64,000 bases of DNA from Aurantiacibacter sp. D1-12 (lineage in GTDB: Bacteria; Pseudomonadota; Alphaproteobacteria; Sphingomonadales; Sphingomonadaceae). The notes below the pieces were generated by a model, which worked only from the letters and a program-made list of their open reading frames with translations, had not been told where the DNA came from and did not search any database. Positions 42,794 through 51,421 of the stretch are shown here, one piece after another (the first letter of the stretch is position 1; the number at the start of each line of letters is the position of its first letter). A program made the position numbers and the translations under genes. The stretch lies in the NCBI RefSeq assembly GCF_028858515.1, contig NZ_JAPJZJ010000002.1:310001-374000 (forward strand), in the 5' to 3' direction.

Positions 42794-43591
42794 TTACTGA
42801 AGGACGGGATTCAAGTCAACATATGCGAGGCGGGGAAATACGTCTTCCGCCTCGATAACCGGTGCAGGCGACTTAGCCACATCCTCAGACGTTTCAACCG
42901 GTGTATCGATCATACCCGATTCGTTCACCCAGGCCTGCATTTCCTCGCCGCTCATCCAGAGCGCCTGTTCGAACGGAACCGAATTGGTCATGGCGTAGAA
43001 GGCGCGCGCTTGCTCTTCGCCCATGCCCATTTCGGCATAGTAATCGAGGTAACGGCGATGCTCGGGCGCGTGCATCGGATAGTCCTCTGCGCCGCGGCCA
43101 TATTCATCAAGCCAACCGTGAACGGCGAAAGTCGAATCGGCATCAATCTCGCGCGTCACACCCGCAAGGAAGAGCTCGACCGCGCCCGAACGGACCGACC
43201 CGCCTTCGGGAACGCGCGTCGCAATGCCATTCTCGCGCACCATGCGGGCGACGCGGAAGTTGGCCAGGTCGTCATGCGTGCCAGGAGCTTCCACAAACTC
43301 GAGCACTTCAATTCCGGGATGTGCGGCCAGCATCGCTGAAAACTGCGCCGGGGCGCGGCTGTCTGTGATGTCCACCAGTGCCACCGTATTGGCATCAAGC
43401 ACACGAAACGGACCGTAAGCGGCGATCGCCTGTGTCTCGGCTGCTTCATGCTCAGGAGAGACGAAGCGTGAAGCCGGGACTTCCTCCACCCATTCCTCGA
43501 CCACAACATAGTCCTGCGCCGCAACCGGTGCTGCGCAGAGCGCAGCCAGCGGGGCGAGAAGCGAGGTCAGAAAAGGTAAACGGCGGGTCAT
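42794..43591 (-). CDS. Secreted ClpP-like protein (COG3904-like)
   Basis: 265 residues from ATG 43591 (AGGTGG SD; GTG at 43597 is the alternative). A signal peptide ends at VAAQD, so it is periplasmic. The middle resembles COG3904 ClpP/crotonase-fold proteins: a strand HPGIEVLEFVEAPGTHDD, ARMVRENGIATRVPEGGSVRSGAVELFLAG with a possible nucleophilic Ser, and the FAVHGWLDE strand. The C-terminal half (YYAEMGMGEEQARAFYAM..., LWMSGEEMQAW) is helical. Whether it is an active protease is not clear: the usual GGS motif is altered to GTHDD. Confidence 0.7.
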   Translation of the reverse strand: MTRRLPFLTSLLAPLAALCAAPVAAQDYVVVEEWVEEVPASRFVSPEHEAAETQAIAAYGPFRVLDANTVALVDITDSRAPAQFSAMLAAHPGIEVLEFVEAPGTHDDLANFRVARMVRENGIATRVPEGGSVRSGAVELFLAGVTREIDADSTFAVHGWLDEYGRGAEDYPMHAPEHRRYLDYYAEMGMGEEQARAFYAMTNSVPFEQALWMSGEEMQAWVNESGMIDTPVETSEDVAKSPAPVIEAEDVFPRLAYVDLNPVLQ

Positions 43592-43718
43592 GGCCACCTA
43601 AGTGGCAAGCCGATACTGCGCAAATCCGAATATACGGGGTTGCTCGCAAATTAACTATAGCTGGTCTCGACACTCCGCCCGATTACGCTATCACATTCAA
43701 ACAAGGGGGATTTCCATA

Positions 43719-45215
43719 TTGGTTTCGATGGTCAGCACAGTTGCCTATCTGGGGCTGGAGGCACGTAGCGTAGAGGTGCAATGTTCGCTCGCGCCGGGCA
43801 TGCCCAAGTTCAATATCGTAGGGCTGGCTGACAAGGCGGTGGGTGAGAGCAAGGAGCGGGTGCGCGCGGCACTGTCCGCAATGGGCCTCTCGCTTCCGCC
43901 CAAGCGGATCACTGTGAACCTCTCTCCAGCCGACTTGCCCAAGGAGGGATCGCATTACGATTTGCCGATCGCGCTGGCACTGCTTTCTGCAATGGGCGTG
44001 GTCGATGCCGAGGCGATGAGCGAGTGGGTCGCGGTTGGGGAACTGGCGCTCGACGGGCGCATTGCGGCCTCACCTGGTGTTTTGCTGGCAGCGCTCCATG
44101 CGAGCGAGCAGGAAATGGGCCTCATTTGCCCGAAGGAGCAAGGTCCCGAAGCGCGCTGGGCAAGCGACATCCGCGTGTGCGCTGCACCTGATCTTACCAG
44201 CCTGCTCAACCACCTGCGCGGCAATTCGCAGCTGCCCGGACCAGAAGCCGGCGAAGTGGAAGAAGCGGCTCCGGGGCCAGATCTGAAGCAGGTGAAGGGT
44301 CAGGAGAGCGCCAAGCGCGCGCTCGAAATCGCCGCTGCGGGCGGGCACAATCTGCTGATGAACGGGCCCCCGGGTGCGGGCAAATCGCTGCTCGCTTCGT
44401 GCCTTCCGGGTATCCTTCCACCGATGACGCCAGCCGAGGCACTGGAAGCGAGCATGGTCGCCTCGGTTGCTGGCGCGCTTGAAGGCGGGCGCATCAGTCG
44501 CACGCGCCCGTTCCGCGCGCCGCACCATTCGGCGAGCATGGCGGCACTGACGGGCGGCGGATTGAAGGTGAAGCCCGGTGAAGTCAGCATGGCGCACCTT
44601 GGCGTCCTGTTCCTTGACGAGCTTCCCGAGTTCCAGCGTGCCGTACTCGATTCACTGCGCCAGCCGCTGGAAACCGGCAAAGTCGATGTCGCGCGCGCCA
44701 ATGCCCATGTCAGCTATCCTGCCCGCGTCCAGCTGATCGCGGCGATGAACCCGTGCCGCTGCGGGCACCTGGGTGATGCAGCCCTCGCCTGCTCACGTGC
44801 ACCCAAATGCGCCGCCGATTACCAGAGCAAGGTCAGCGGCCCGATGCTCGACCGGATAGATATGCACGTGGAGGTCGACCCCGTTTCCGCCGCCGATCTT
44901 GCCCTGCCCCCTCCTGCCGAAGGCAGTGCCGAGGTCGCCGCTCGCGTGGCCGCAGCGCGCGAACTGCAAACCGCGCGCGGCGTGCGTTCCAATGCAGAGC
45001 TTGAAGGCGATGCACTTGAGCAATTCGCGGGGCCGGACGAAGCAGGAAGAACGCTATTGATGCAGGCCGCCGAAGCGATGCGCCTGTCTGCGCGAGGCTA
45101 CACCCGCATGCTACGCGTCGCTCGCACGATTGCCGACTTGGCAGGATCAGACGGAGTGGGACGTGTGCATGTTGCAGAGGCGCTCAGCTACCGAAGGCAA
45201 CCGCCTCGGGCCTAG
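43719..45215 (+). CDS. comM: ComM/YifB-family AAA+ Mg-chelatase-like ATPase
   Basis: 498 residues from a TTG at 43719, chosen because AGGGGGA lies 8 bases before it; ATG 43728 is nine bases later. N-terminal ChlI-like domain (LEARSVEVQCSLAPGMPKFNIVGL), AAA+ core with Walker A MNGPPGAGKSLLA and Walker B GVLFLDELPEF, a zinc-type CRCGHLGD...C...C segment, and the C-terminal Mg_chelatase_C domain (SARGYTRMLRVARTIADLAG). ComM is a branch-migration helicase for integration of DNA taken up by transformation. It stands alone; stops overlap with the convergent HxlR gene. Confidence 0.95.
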   Translation: MVSMVSTVAYLGLEARSVEVQCSLAPGMPKFNIVGLADKAVGESKERVRAALSAMGLSLPPKRITVNLSPADLPKEGSHYDLPIALALLSAMGVVDAEAMSEWVAVGELALDGRIAASPGVLLAALHASEQEMGLICPKEQGPEARWASDIRVCAAPDLTSLLNHLRGNSQLPGPEAGEVEEAAPGPDLKQVKGQESAKRALEIAAAGGHNLLMNGPPGAGKSLLASCLPGILPPMTPAEALEASMVASVAGALEGGRISRTRPFRAPHHSASMAALTGGGLKVKPGEVSMAHLGVLFLDELPEFQRAVLDSLRQPLETGKVDVARANAHVSYPARVQLIAAMNPCRCGHLGDAALACSRAPKCAADYQSKVSGPMLDRIDMHVEVDPVSAADLALPPPAEGSAEVAARVAAARELQTARGVRSNAELEGDALEQFAGPDEAGRTLLMQAAEAMRLSARGYTRMLRVARTIADLAGSDGVGRVHVAEALSYRRQPPRA

Positions 45216-45709
45216 GCATCTTCCTTAGTATAGGCATGTGAATGCCGATCAACCGGCGTGCCGATCTTGTCCGGCATTTGCCAGCCTAGCTCATGCCAGC
45301 CCAGCTCGCGATCGTCGTGCGCGCGCACGCCGATCTGCTTGACCGGTTGCCCGTCGCGGCAATCAACCAGGACAAGATCGCGATTGCAGGTGTCCGAATA
45401 GGTTTCGCCCCACTGCCGTAGTGCGAGCATAGCCGGGAGCAGACCCAGTCCCTTTTCTGTCAGGCGGTATTCCACTTTCCGACGGTCGGTTTCACACGGC
45501 GTCCTTTCGAGTACGCCGTTTTCCACGAGCTTTCCGAGACGATTGGAGAGGATGTTGCGGGCGATCCCCAGCTCCTCTGAGAACTCTTCAAAGTGATACA
45601 ACCCGTTGAACGCGGCGCGCAGGATGAGGAACGACCAGCGTTCGCCCATCACTTCTAGCGCATGCGAAAGGCCGCAGCCGAGTTCGCCCAGTGGTTCTCT
45701 TATGCCCAT
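45212..45709 (-). CDS. HxlR-family transcription regulator
   Basis: 165 residues from MGIREPLGELGCG (ATG 45709). The winged-helix HxlR signature is seen: CGLSHALEVMGERWSFLILRAAFNG, FEEFSEELGIARNILSNRL, LVENGVLERTP, and RKVEYRLTEKGLGLLPAM. HxlR proteins sense reactive electrophiles or other signals, some through a conserved Cys near the N-terminus; Cys12 here is in that place. Divergent from the CC_3452-like gene, with a direct repeat in between. Confidence 0.92.
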   Translation of the reverse strand: MGIREPLGELGCGLSHALEVMGERWSFLILRAAFNGLYHFEEFSEELGIARNILSNRLGKLVENGVLERTPCETDRRKVEYRLTEKGLGLLPAMLALRQWGETYSDTCNRDLVLVDCRDGQPVKQIGVRAHDDRELGWHELGWQMPDKIGTPVDRHSHAYTKEDA

Positions 45710-45775
45710 ACAATCATCTCTGTCCCTCTTCTCTCCTACAGGGATTTGCGGGATTGCCAAAAAATTTCGCAAATA

Positions 45776-45839
45776 TGGTTGCGAATCGAAACTTAACGTT
45801 ATAGGTGGCAAATCACAACTGGTTGTCAAATGAAACTTA
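45776..45839. repeat. 20-base direct repeat in the HxlR divergent promoter
   Basis: TGGTTGCGAATCGAAACTTA (45776-45795) and TGGTTGTCAAATGAAACTTA (45820-45839) match at 16 of 20 bases, 44 bases apart (about four turns). The second overlaps a palindrome ACAAC-TG-GTTGT (45815-45826). This is a likely operator pair, with HxlR the obvious candidate binder. Confidence 0.6.
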
Positions 45840-45866
45840 TGGCCTTGTGAAAAAGGAGCCCCCCAA

Positions 45867-46181
45867 ATGTCCCGTATTGCTTCCATGACCCTCGCCGCCC
45901 TCCTCCCGCTTGCAGGCCTTGCTGCACCAACCGCGCTGCAAGCCACCAGCTATGACGGTCACTACTTTAGCGCACAGCTCGTCGAACCGACTGACGAAGC
46001 AACCGCTATTGCCGGCGGCGTTGTGTTCCGTTGCGAAGGCGAAACCTGCACCGGCCCGCGCAGTGGCGACCGTCCGCTGCGTGTCTGCACAGATCTCCGC
46101 CGCGAAGTCGGCCAGATCGCCAGCTTTGAAGTGCGCGGAGAGCCCGTTTCGGCATCGCTGCTCGAGCGCTGCAACGGCTAA
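45867..46181 (+). CDS. Secreted small protein of CC_3452 type
   Basis: 104 residues. Signal peptide (SRIASMTLAALLPLAGLA), then YFSAQLVEPTDEATAIAGGVVFRCEGETC, SGDRPLRVCTDLRREVGQIASFEV and a C-terminal ERCNG. The four cysteines are typical of a small periplasmic family seen in Caulobacter and sphingomonads (CC_3452-like); function unknown. A strong SD AAAAGGAG precedes the ATG. It is divergent from the HxlR regulator and has its own terminator. Confidence 0.82.
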   Translation: MSRIASMTLAALLPLAGLAAPTALQATSYDGHYFSAQLVEPTDEATAIAGGVVFRCEGETCTGPRSGDRPLRVCTDLRREVGQIASFEVRGEPVSASLLERCNG

Positions 46182-46230
46182 CCAATTCTCGACCCTGCCA
46201 CCCCCTCTCCATCTCGGGTGGCACATCATT

Positions 46231-46262
46231 GCCCCGGCACCGCTTGGTGCCGGGGCCTTTTT
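46231..46262 (+). terminator. Intrinsic terminator of the CC_3452-like gene
   Basis: GCCCCGGCACC (46231-46241), loop GCTT, GGTGCCGGGGC (46246-46256), then CTTTTT. An 11-base perfect stem. Confidence 0.93.
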
Positions 46263-46268
46263 GTGAGG

Positions 46269-46889
46269 TCAGACGAGGAAGCCGTGCGCGATCAGGTCGG
46301 CTTCGAGGATTTCCGCACTGGTGAAGACATGTCCCTGCCAGCCGCGCACGGTCGCAGCAGCGATGTTCTCTGCCTTGTCATCGATAAAGATCAGCCGCTC
46401 AGGCGGAATGCCGAAGCGCTTCTCGGCAATCGCATAGATTTCCGGGTCCGGCTTTGCGACTTTCTCGGTGCCGGACACAACGATGTCCGTGAAAAGATCA
46501 AAGATCGGTTCGGTAGGCCGGAACATGCCCCAGAACTCGTGCCCGAAATTCGTCAGACCGAAGATAGGAACGCCGGCAGCATGAAGACGTCTGACAATGT
46601 CGTGTGTGCCAACAACCGGCCCGGGCACCGTCTCGTTAAACCGCGTCGCATAGGCACGAATATGATCAGCGTAGTCAGGGAATTCGGCGATCCGCTCTGG
46701 CACCATGTCAGCGAGAGGGCGACCTTCGTCATGCTGGTGGTGCCACTGCTCGCTCACCACGTGGGTGACGAACCATTCGAGCTCTTCGGGGTCGGAAATC
46801 AGCTTGCCGAACAGCGTGCGCAGATCCCACTGGATCAGCACGCGGCCTACATCGAAGACAACGGCGGTAACTTTCGGGGCTTCAGACAT
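46269..46889 (-). CDS. HAD-superfamily hydrolase (subfamily IA)
   Basis: 206 residues. Motif I is VVFDVGRVLIQW (nucleophile Asp, with Gly-Arg where DxDxT would have the second Asp; the DVGGVL/DVGRVL variant is common in this group), motif II GLTNFG, motif III KVAKPDPEIYAI, and motif IV IFIDDKAENI. Likely a phosphatase or haloacid-dehalogenase-like enzyme of unknown substrate. Its start lies directly beside the rpmJ terminator, and the only SD-like G-run is in that hairpin. Confidence 0.9.
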   Translation of the reverse strand: MSEAPKVTAVVFDVGRVLIQWDLRTLFGKLISDPEELEWFVTHVVSEQWHHQHDEGRPLADMVPERIAEFPDYADHIRAYATRFNETVPGPVVGTHDIVRRLHAAGVPIFGLTNFGHEFWGMFRPTEPIFDLFTDIVVSGTEKVAKPDPEIYAIAEKRFGIPPERLIFIDDKAENIAAATVRGWQGHVFTSAEILEADLIAHGFLV

Positions 46890-46891
46890 GC

Positions 46892-46919
46892 AAAAAGCCC
46901 CCGCGCTGGCGGAGGCTTT
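46892..46919 (-). terminator. Terminator between rpmJ and the HAD gene
   Basis: On the minus strand: GCCTCCGC, loop CAGC, GCGGGGGC (one G-U pair), then TTTTT and, two bases later, the HAD start codon. The position is unusual: the terminator forms the immediate upstream region of the next gene. Confidence 0.8.
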
Positions 46920-46961
46920 GCAAAAGACCGTTGCCGCGCAAGTGCAGCGGCACGGCGCCGG

Positions 46962-47087
46962 TTAGCCCTGGCGGGCTTTGAAGCGACGGTTGGTCTTGTT
47001 GATCACATAGGTGCGGCCACGGCGACGAATCACGCGGCAGTCACGGTGACGGTTCTTCAGCGACTTGAGGCTGTTACGGATCTTCAT
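46962..47087 (-). CDS. rpmJ: 50S ribosomal protein L36, variant type
   Basis: 41 residues: [20 protein letters not shown], then [21 protein letters not shown]. This is the longer L36 type (YkgO-like) with a single cysteine, which lacks the zinc CxxC..C..H set of the classic form; it is the usual L36 in alphaproteobacteria. A structural part of the 50S subunit. It is monocistronic, with a strong terminator. Confidence 0.95.
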   Translation of the reverse strand: MKIRNSLKSLKNRHRDCRVIRRRGRTYVINKTNRRFKARQG

Positions 47088-47175
47088 GGTCTTTTCCCGA
47101 AAATATTACGGCACCGGAGATAAGCCCCGATGCCGGAAAATCTAGGCGCGCCGATAAGGGGCAGTGCCGTTTAAG

Positions 47176-48186
47176 TCAACTATTACCGCGAATTTCGGCC
47201 AGTTTTTGCTCCCAGGCGAGTGCATGGGTCACGATTTGCTCCAGATCCGCGTTTTTTGGCTTCCACGGCAGGGTCGCTTTGATCCGCGATGGGTCCGAAA
47301 TCAGCGAATCGGGATCGCCGGCACGGCGCGGGGCCATCACGCGATTGATCTGCATGTTGGTCACCCGGTCCACTGCGTCTAGCACCTCAAGCACCGAGAA
47401 GCCGCGACCATAGCCGCAGTTCATCGTCATCGAAGTATCGGGATTGGCGATCAGTTCTTCCAGCGCCAGCACGTGTGCTGCGGCCAAATCGCTGACGTGG
47501 ATATAGTCGCGCACGCCGGTGCCATCGGGCGTATCGTAGTCGGTGCCGAACACGGACACGCTCTCTCGCTGACCAAGTGCGGCCTCGACGGCCACCTTGA
47601 TCAGGTGCGTTGCGCCAGCAGTCGATTGGCCGCTGCGTGCCTGCGGATCGGCACCTGCAACGTTAAAGTAGCGCAGCGCGCAGTAGTTCATGTCATGCGC
47701 CGCCGCGACGTCCGACAGCATCTGCTCGGTCATCAGCTTGGACCAGCCATATGGGTTGATCGGTGCCTTGGGCGTATCTTCGCGCACGGGCGATTCTTCG
47801 GGAATGCCGTAGGTCGCCGCCGTGCTTGAGAAGATGAAATGCGGCACGCCCGCTTTCACCACTGCTTCAACCAGTGCACGGCTCTTCACCGTGTTGTTGT
47901 GATAGTACTTGAGCGGATCCTCAACGCTTTCGGGCACGATGATCGAACCGGCAAAATGCATAACCGCTTGCGTTCCCTGTTCGGCGAAGATCCGCGCGAG
48001 CAGGTCTGCATCCTCGATATCGCCTTCATAAAGGGGCACCCCATCGGGAATGGCGAACTTGAAACCGGTTGAAAGGTTGTCGATCACGGCCACAGGCCAG
48101 CCGCCGTCCAGCAGAGCGAGGACAGCGTGGCTGCCGATATATCCGGCGCCGCCGGTGACGAGGACGGGAGGTTTCTCAGTGCTCAT
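47176..48186 (-). CDS. galE: UDP-glucose 4-epimerase
   Basis: 336 residues from MSTEKPPVLVTGGAGYIGSH (ATG 48186). An extended short-chain dehydrogenase that interconverts UDP-glucose and UDP-galactose for surface polysaccharides. GGAGYIGS binds NAD, the catalytic pair is in YGWSKLMTEQM (YxxxK) with Ser in FSSTAATYG, and CALRYFNVAGADP and GTDYDTPDGTGVRDYIHVSDLA are GalE signatures. No other sugar genes are nearby. Divergent from the second DUF4136 lipoprotein. Confidence 0.95.
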   Translation of the reverse strand: MSTEKPPVLVTGGAGYIGSHAVLALLDGGWPVAVIDNLSTGFKFAIPDGVPLYEGDIEDADLLARIFAEQGTQAVMHFAGSIIVPESVEDPLKYYHNNTVKSRALVEAVVKAGVPHFIFSSTAATYGIPEESPVREDTPKAPINPYGWSKLMTEQMLSDVAAAHDMNYCALRYFNVAGADPQARSGQSTAGATHLIKVAVEAALGQRESVSVFGTDYDTPDGTGVRDYIHVSDLAAAHVLALEELIANPDTSMTMNCGYGRGFSVLEVLDAVDRVTNMQINRVMAPRRAGDPDSLISDPSRIKATLPWKPKNADLEQIVTHALAWEQKLAEIRGNS

Positions 48187-48276
48187 GGCCTGCGCGCCTA
48201 GCATGAAAGGGTTTCCGAACAATGTCACAATTGGCAAAGATTAGGCTCTTTGAGCGGCTTGGTGCATAATACTGCC

Positions 48277-48876
48277 ATGAAAAAACCAGCCCTCCTCCTC
48301 GCCGCATGTGCGCTGACCGCCGGTTGTGCCGCGCCTGCCTATGTCTCACCCGTCCAGGTAACACGCTTTGTTAGCGAAACGCCTGCCGTTCTCGGCCAGG
48401 GCACCGTCCAGATCATGGCCGCACCGGGGCTTGATGCCGACTCACTCGAATTCGCAGTCTATGCCGATGCCGTGCGGCAGGAACTGCAAGCGCTTGGCTA
48501 CAGTGTCGTCGACGAAGGTGGGGCGCAGACCGCAATGATCGCAATCGAAAGCGGGGTTCTGGCTGCGGAAAGCCGCCGTGGGCCGGTGAGCGTGGGTGCT
48601 GGAGGGTCGACCGGCCGTTATGGTTCGGGCGTTGGTGTCGGCGTCGGCATCAACCTCGGCAGTCTCTCCGGCCCGCCCCCCGAGCGAATCGAGCGGGAGA
48701 TCTTTGTTGCGCTACAAAGTAACGAATTGACCACAAATCTGTGGGAAGGACGCGCCACTATGGTAGCAACGACAAATAGTGACTATGCAGCGGACGCTGC
48801 GGCCGCCGCTCGCATGGCGGATGCGCTATTTGCCGGTTTCCCGGGTAACTCCGGCGAAACAATAGAGATAGAATAA
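48277..48876 (+). CDS. DUF4136-type lipoprotein, second copy
   Basis: 199 residues from ATG 48277. Lipobox: [17 protein letters not shown]. The DUF4136 pattern is seen: [40 protein letters not shown], a Gly-rich middle ([20 protein letters not shown]) and a C-terminal [17 protein letters not shown]. It is a paralog of 15854-16546, sharing the EFA.YAD.V..E...LGY and FPGNSGET segments. The M14 peptidase begins ten bases after its stop, so the two may be co-transcribed. Confidence 0.85.
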   Translation: MKKPALLLAACALTAGCAAPAYVSPVQVTRFVSETPAVLGQGTVQIMAAPGLDADSLEFAVYADAVRQELQALGYSVVDEGGAQTAMIAIESGVLAAESRRGPVSVGAGGSTGRYGSGVGVGVGINLGSLSGPPPERIEREIFVALQSNELTTNLWEGRATMVATTNSDYAADAAAAARMADALFAGFPGNSGETIEIE

Positions 48877-48886
48877 ACGGGACTTC

Positions 48887-50026
48887 ATGAGCCAGACAGA
48901 CATTGCCATCGATGCCGCTTTCGACAGCGGTGCCATCGAAGTTGTTTCCATTGACGGTGCCACTGCGCGCCTGCGCATCAAGAAAGACCGCAAGAGCGAA
49001 TTTGCCCAGTGGTTCCACTTTCGCGTGTCCGGTGCGGGCGGGCGCGAACTGACGCTGGTATTCGAAGGAATGAAGGAAACGGCCTATCCGGAAGGATGGC
49101 CCGGCTACCGCGCGTGCTTCACCGAAGATCGCGACTACTGGGGCCGCGCCGACACCGAATATGATGCCGACAAGGGTGAGATGACGGTGCGTTACGCCCC
49201 CGGATCGGACATGGTCTGGTTCGCCTATTTCCCGCCCTATTCGATGGAGCGACATCACGATCTGGTAGCCGAAGCTGCCGGAGCAGAAGGCGTATCCTAT
49301 CGCCGCCTTGGCCAGACGTTTGACGGCCGCCCGATCGATTGCCTCGAAATGGGTGAAGGCGAAACACAGGTGTGGATCTATGGTCGCCAGCATCCCGGTG
49401 AAACGCAGGCTGAATGGTGGATGGAAGGGGCGCTTGAAGTGCTCACCGATCCGAATGACGTTATCGGGCGAGCGCTGCGTGCCAAATGCAGCCTGCATGT
49501 AGTTCCCAACTGCAATCCTGATGGGAGCGCGCGTGGCCACCTTCGTACCAATGCCGAAGGTGTGAACCTGAACCGCGAATGGGACAACCCGACCCCCGAA
49601 CGTTCACCGGAAGTGCTCGCCATCCGCAACGCGATGGATGAAAGTGGCGTCGATTTCGCAATGGACGTGCACGGTGATGAAGCAATCCCTGCAGTGTTCC
49701 TTGCGGCCTACGAAGGTATCCCGAGCTGGACCGATGAACACGGCGAGCAGTTCTACCGTTACGAGCGCTTGCTTGATCGCCGTTGCCCCGATTTCCAGAC
49801 TGTCAAAGGCTACCCCAAGTCAGCCCCCGGCACCGCCACCATGAGCGTCAGTACCAATCAGGTTGCCGAACGCTTCAAGGCAACAGCGATGACGCTGGAA
49901 ATGCCGTACAAGGATAACGACGACTGGCCCGATCCCGAACAGGGCTGGAGCACCGAGCGCTGCAAGCTGCTCGCGCGCGATTGCCTTGGCGCACTGGTCG
50001 AATGGCTGGACGGTCGCGACGCCTGA
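48887..50026 (+). CDS. M14-family zinc carboxypeptidase (cytosolic CCP/AGBL-like)
   Basis: 379 residues, no signal peptide. An N-terminal beta-sandwich (about 1-120, [19 protein letters not shown]) precedes the carboxypeptidase domain, the arrangement of cytosolic carboxypeptidases. Zinc ligands are in [12 protein letters not shown] (HxxE) and MDVHGDE (His); the substrate Arg region is NLNREWDNP, and the catalytic Glu is in MTLEMPYKD. Bacterial members are thought to trim C-terminal residues from peptides; substrate unknown. Confidence 0.92.
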   Translation: MSQTDIAIDAAFDSGAIEVVSIDGATARLRIKKDRKSEFAQWFHFRVSGAGGRELTLVFEGMKETAYPEGWPGYRACFTEDRDYWGRADTEYDADKGEMTVRYAPGSDMVWFAYFPPYSMERHHDLVAEAAGAEGVSYRRLGQTFDGRPIDCLEMGEGETQVWIYGRQHPGETQAEWWMEGALEVLTDPNDVIGRALRAKCSLHVVPNCNPDGSARGHLRTNAEGVNLNREWDNPTPERSPEVLAIRNAMDESGVDFAMDVHGDEAIPAVFLAAYEGIPSWTDEHGEQFYRYERLLDRRCPDFQTVKGYPKSAPGTATMSVSTNQVAERFKATAMTLEMPYKDNDDWPDPEQGWSTERCKLLARDCLGALVEWLDGRDA

Positions 50027-50032
50027 CCCGCT

Positions 50033-50731
50033 CTAGTTCTGCACCACCACCCAGCGCATCGGCTCTCCATTGGCGGGGTTGGTGAGTCTGGTGTTGGCTG
50101 TCCATAGCGTCCACGGTCGCCCGGCGTAGTCCGGCTCAAGCCAATCTTTCTCCAGCCACAGATTGCGCTCAATCCGGGTGGCGATTCCATATTGCCGCTC
50201 GAACGCTTCGGTGATCTTGAGCACGACAGGCTGGCCTGCATGGCCTTCGACCTGATTGATGAACGTCGTCAGCTCGCTTTCCAATGCCGCTTCCAGCACC
50301 GGATCACCGCATTCGCTGGCGGGTTTGGAAAGACTGATAACAGGCGGCATCAGGGATGAATCGCGCGGCACGATGGTGACGAAATTGGCAGCCTGCTCTT
50401 CCGCCGGAATGCACGGGTCATAAGCATGCACCGCGCCGTGCGGAATATCGGTTTCACCCAGCGCCGCCAGATTGCGACCAAAGATCGCATCGCGCCCGTC
50501 CGCACCGCTGCTCGCTTCAAGATAGACGAAATCGGCGCGGGCGGTGCGCAGGGCAGAAACATCGACCGGACCTTCGCCCTCGCCCATCACCACACCTTGC
50601 ACCGGATAGTCCGCGCGGGCCGGCGCCCAGTTCTTGGTTTGCCACCAGATAGCCACGCCCACCGCGACCAGCGCGAGGAACAGCAACGCTTCGATCCAGA
50701 AACGCAGGACAGATTTTTTCTTCTTACCCAT
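50033..50731 (-). CDS. GH25-lysozyme-like protein, probably catalytically degenerate
   Basis: 232 residues with an N-terminal membrane helix (about 10-30). The body follows the GH25 barrel: a first strand ending PVDVSAL, ADFVYLEASSGADGRD (FVYIKATEG in the family), GAVHAYDPC and QAANFV. The catalytic acids seem lost: the first-strand GxDVS Asp is replaced (GVVMGEG) and the usual LDxE strand reads MPPVISLSKP. The C-terminus ends RWVVVQN, similar to the family's final strand. It may bind rather than cut peptidoglycan. Confidence 0.72.
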   Translation of the reverse strand: MGKKKKSVLRFWIEALLFLALVAVGVAIWWQTKNWAPARADYPVQGVVMGEGEGPVDVSALRTARADFVYLEASSGADGRDAIFGRNLAALGETDIPHGAVHAYDPCIPAEEQAANFVTIVPRDSSLMPPVISLSKPASECGDPVLEAALESELTTFINQVEGHAGQPVVLKITEAFERQYGIATRIERNLWLEKDWLEPDYAGRPWTLWTANTRLTNPANGEPMRWVVVQN

Positions 50732-50779
50732 GAGGCAACCCTGCCCGCATCCCTCTTTTGTGCTTGCGCTGCCCTAACA

Positions 50780-51271
50780 TCAGGCCCGGATATGCAGCAC
50801 GCAAATTAGTGTAAAGAGCCGCCGCGCGGTTTCAAAATCGGTCTCTACCTTGTTTTCGAGTGCATCCTGCAGCTGGCGCGTGGCGCGATCATGGATCGCC
50901 CGGCGTGCCATGTCGATCGTTTCAATCTCCTGCGCGGAAGCACGGCGAAGTGCCTTGTAGTAGCTGTCGCAAATAGCGAAGTAATCACGAACCACGCGGC
51001 GCATACGCGAAAGACCAAGGCCGATCGTTCCCGCAGCATTGCCCGCACGGTCGGTCAGGTGCAGCGCGAGCATTCCATCGATGATCGCAAGGTGCACCAG
51101 CCACGGGCCTTCATGGCCTGCGTCTATAGCACGTAAGGGACGAAAGAGGTTGTCCTCCACCAGATCGCGCAGTGCCACTTCGCGTTCCTTCTCGATGTCC
51201 TCATTACGCGCGATGACGGTCGCTTCATCAAGCGTGATTCGATCAATCCGGTCATCTTCGCTGTAGGACAT
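50780..51271 (-). CDS. UPF0262 family protein
   Basis: 163 residues from MSYSEDDRIDRITLDEATV (ATG 51271). The pattern matches the alphaproteobacterial UPF0262 family: DEATVIARNEDIEKEREVAL, DLVEDNLFRP, LSRMRRVVRDYFAICDSYYKA, IETIDMARRAIHDRATRQL and a C-terminal DFETARRLFTLICVLHIRA. No function is known; it is cytoplasmic. The frame is open upstream toward dnaB, with no conserved sequence there. Divergent from dnaB. Confidence 0.9.
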   Translation of the reverse strand: MSYSEDDRIDRITLDEATVIARNEDIEKEREVALRDLVEDNLFRPLRAIDAGHEGPWLVHLAIIDGMLALHLTDRAGNAAGTIGLGLSRMRRVVRDYFAICDSYYKALRRASAQEIETIDMARRAIHDRATRQLQDALENKVETDFETARRLFTLICVLHIRA

Positions 51272-51421
51272 TGCCCCACTTTCTTGGCCAGCCCCGTGCC
51301 ATATTGCAATTGCGAAACGGGGGGCCGTGGCAATAGTCCCCGCTTTCCACAGGCTCCGCGATGAAATTGCCACGCTTCGCCGCTTGCCAGCATGGCCGGG
51401 CACCCGCATGTAGGGGCCACA

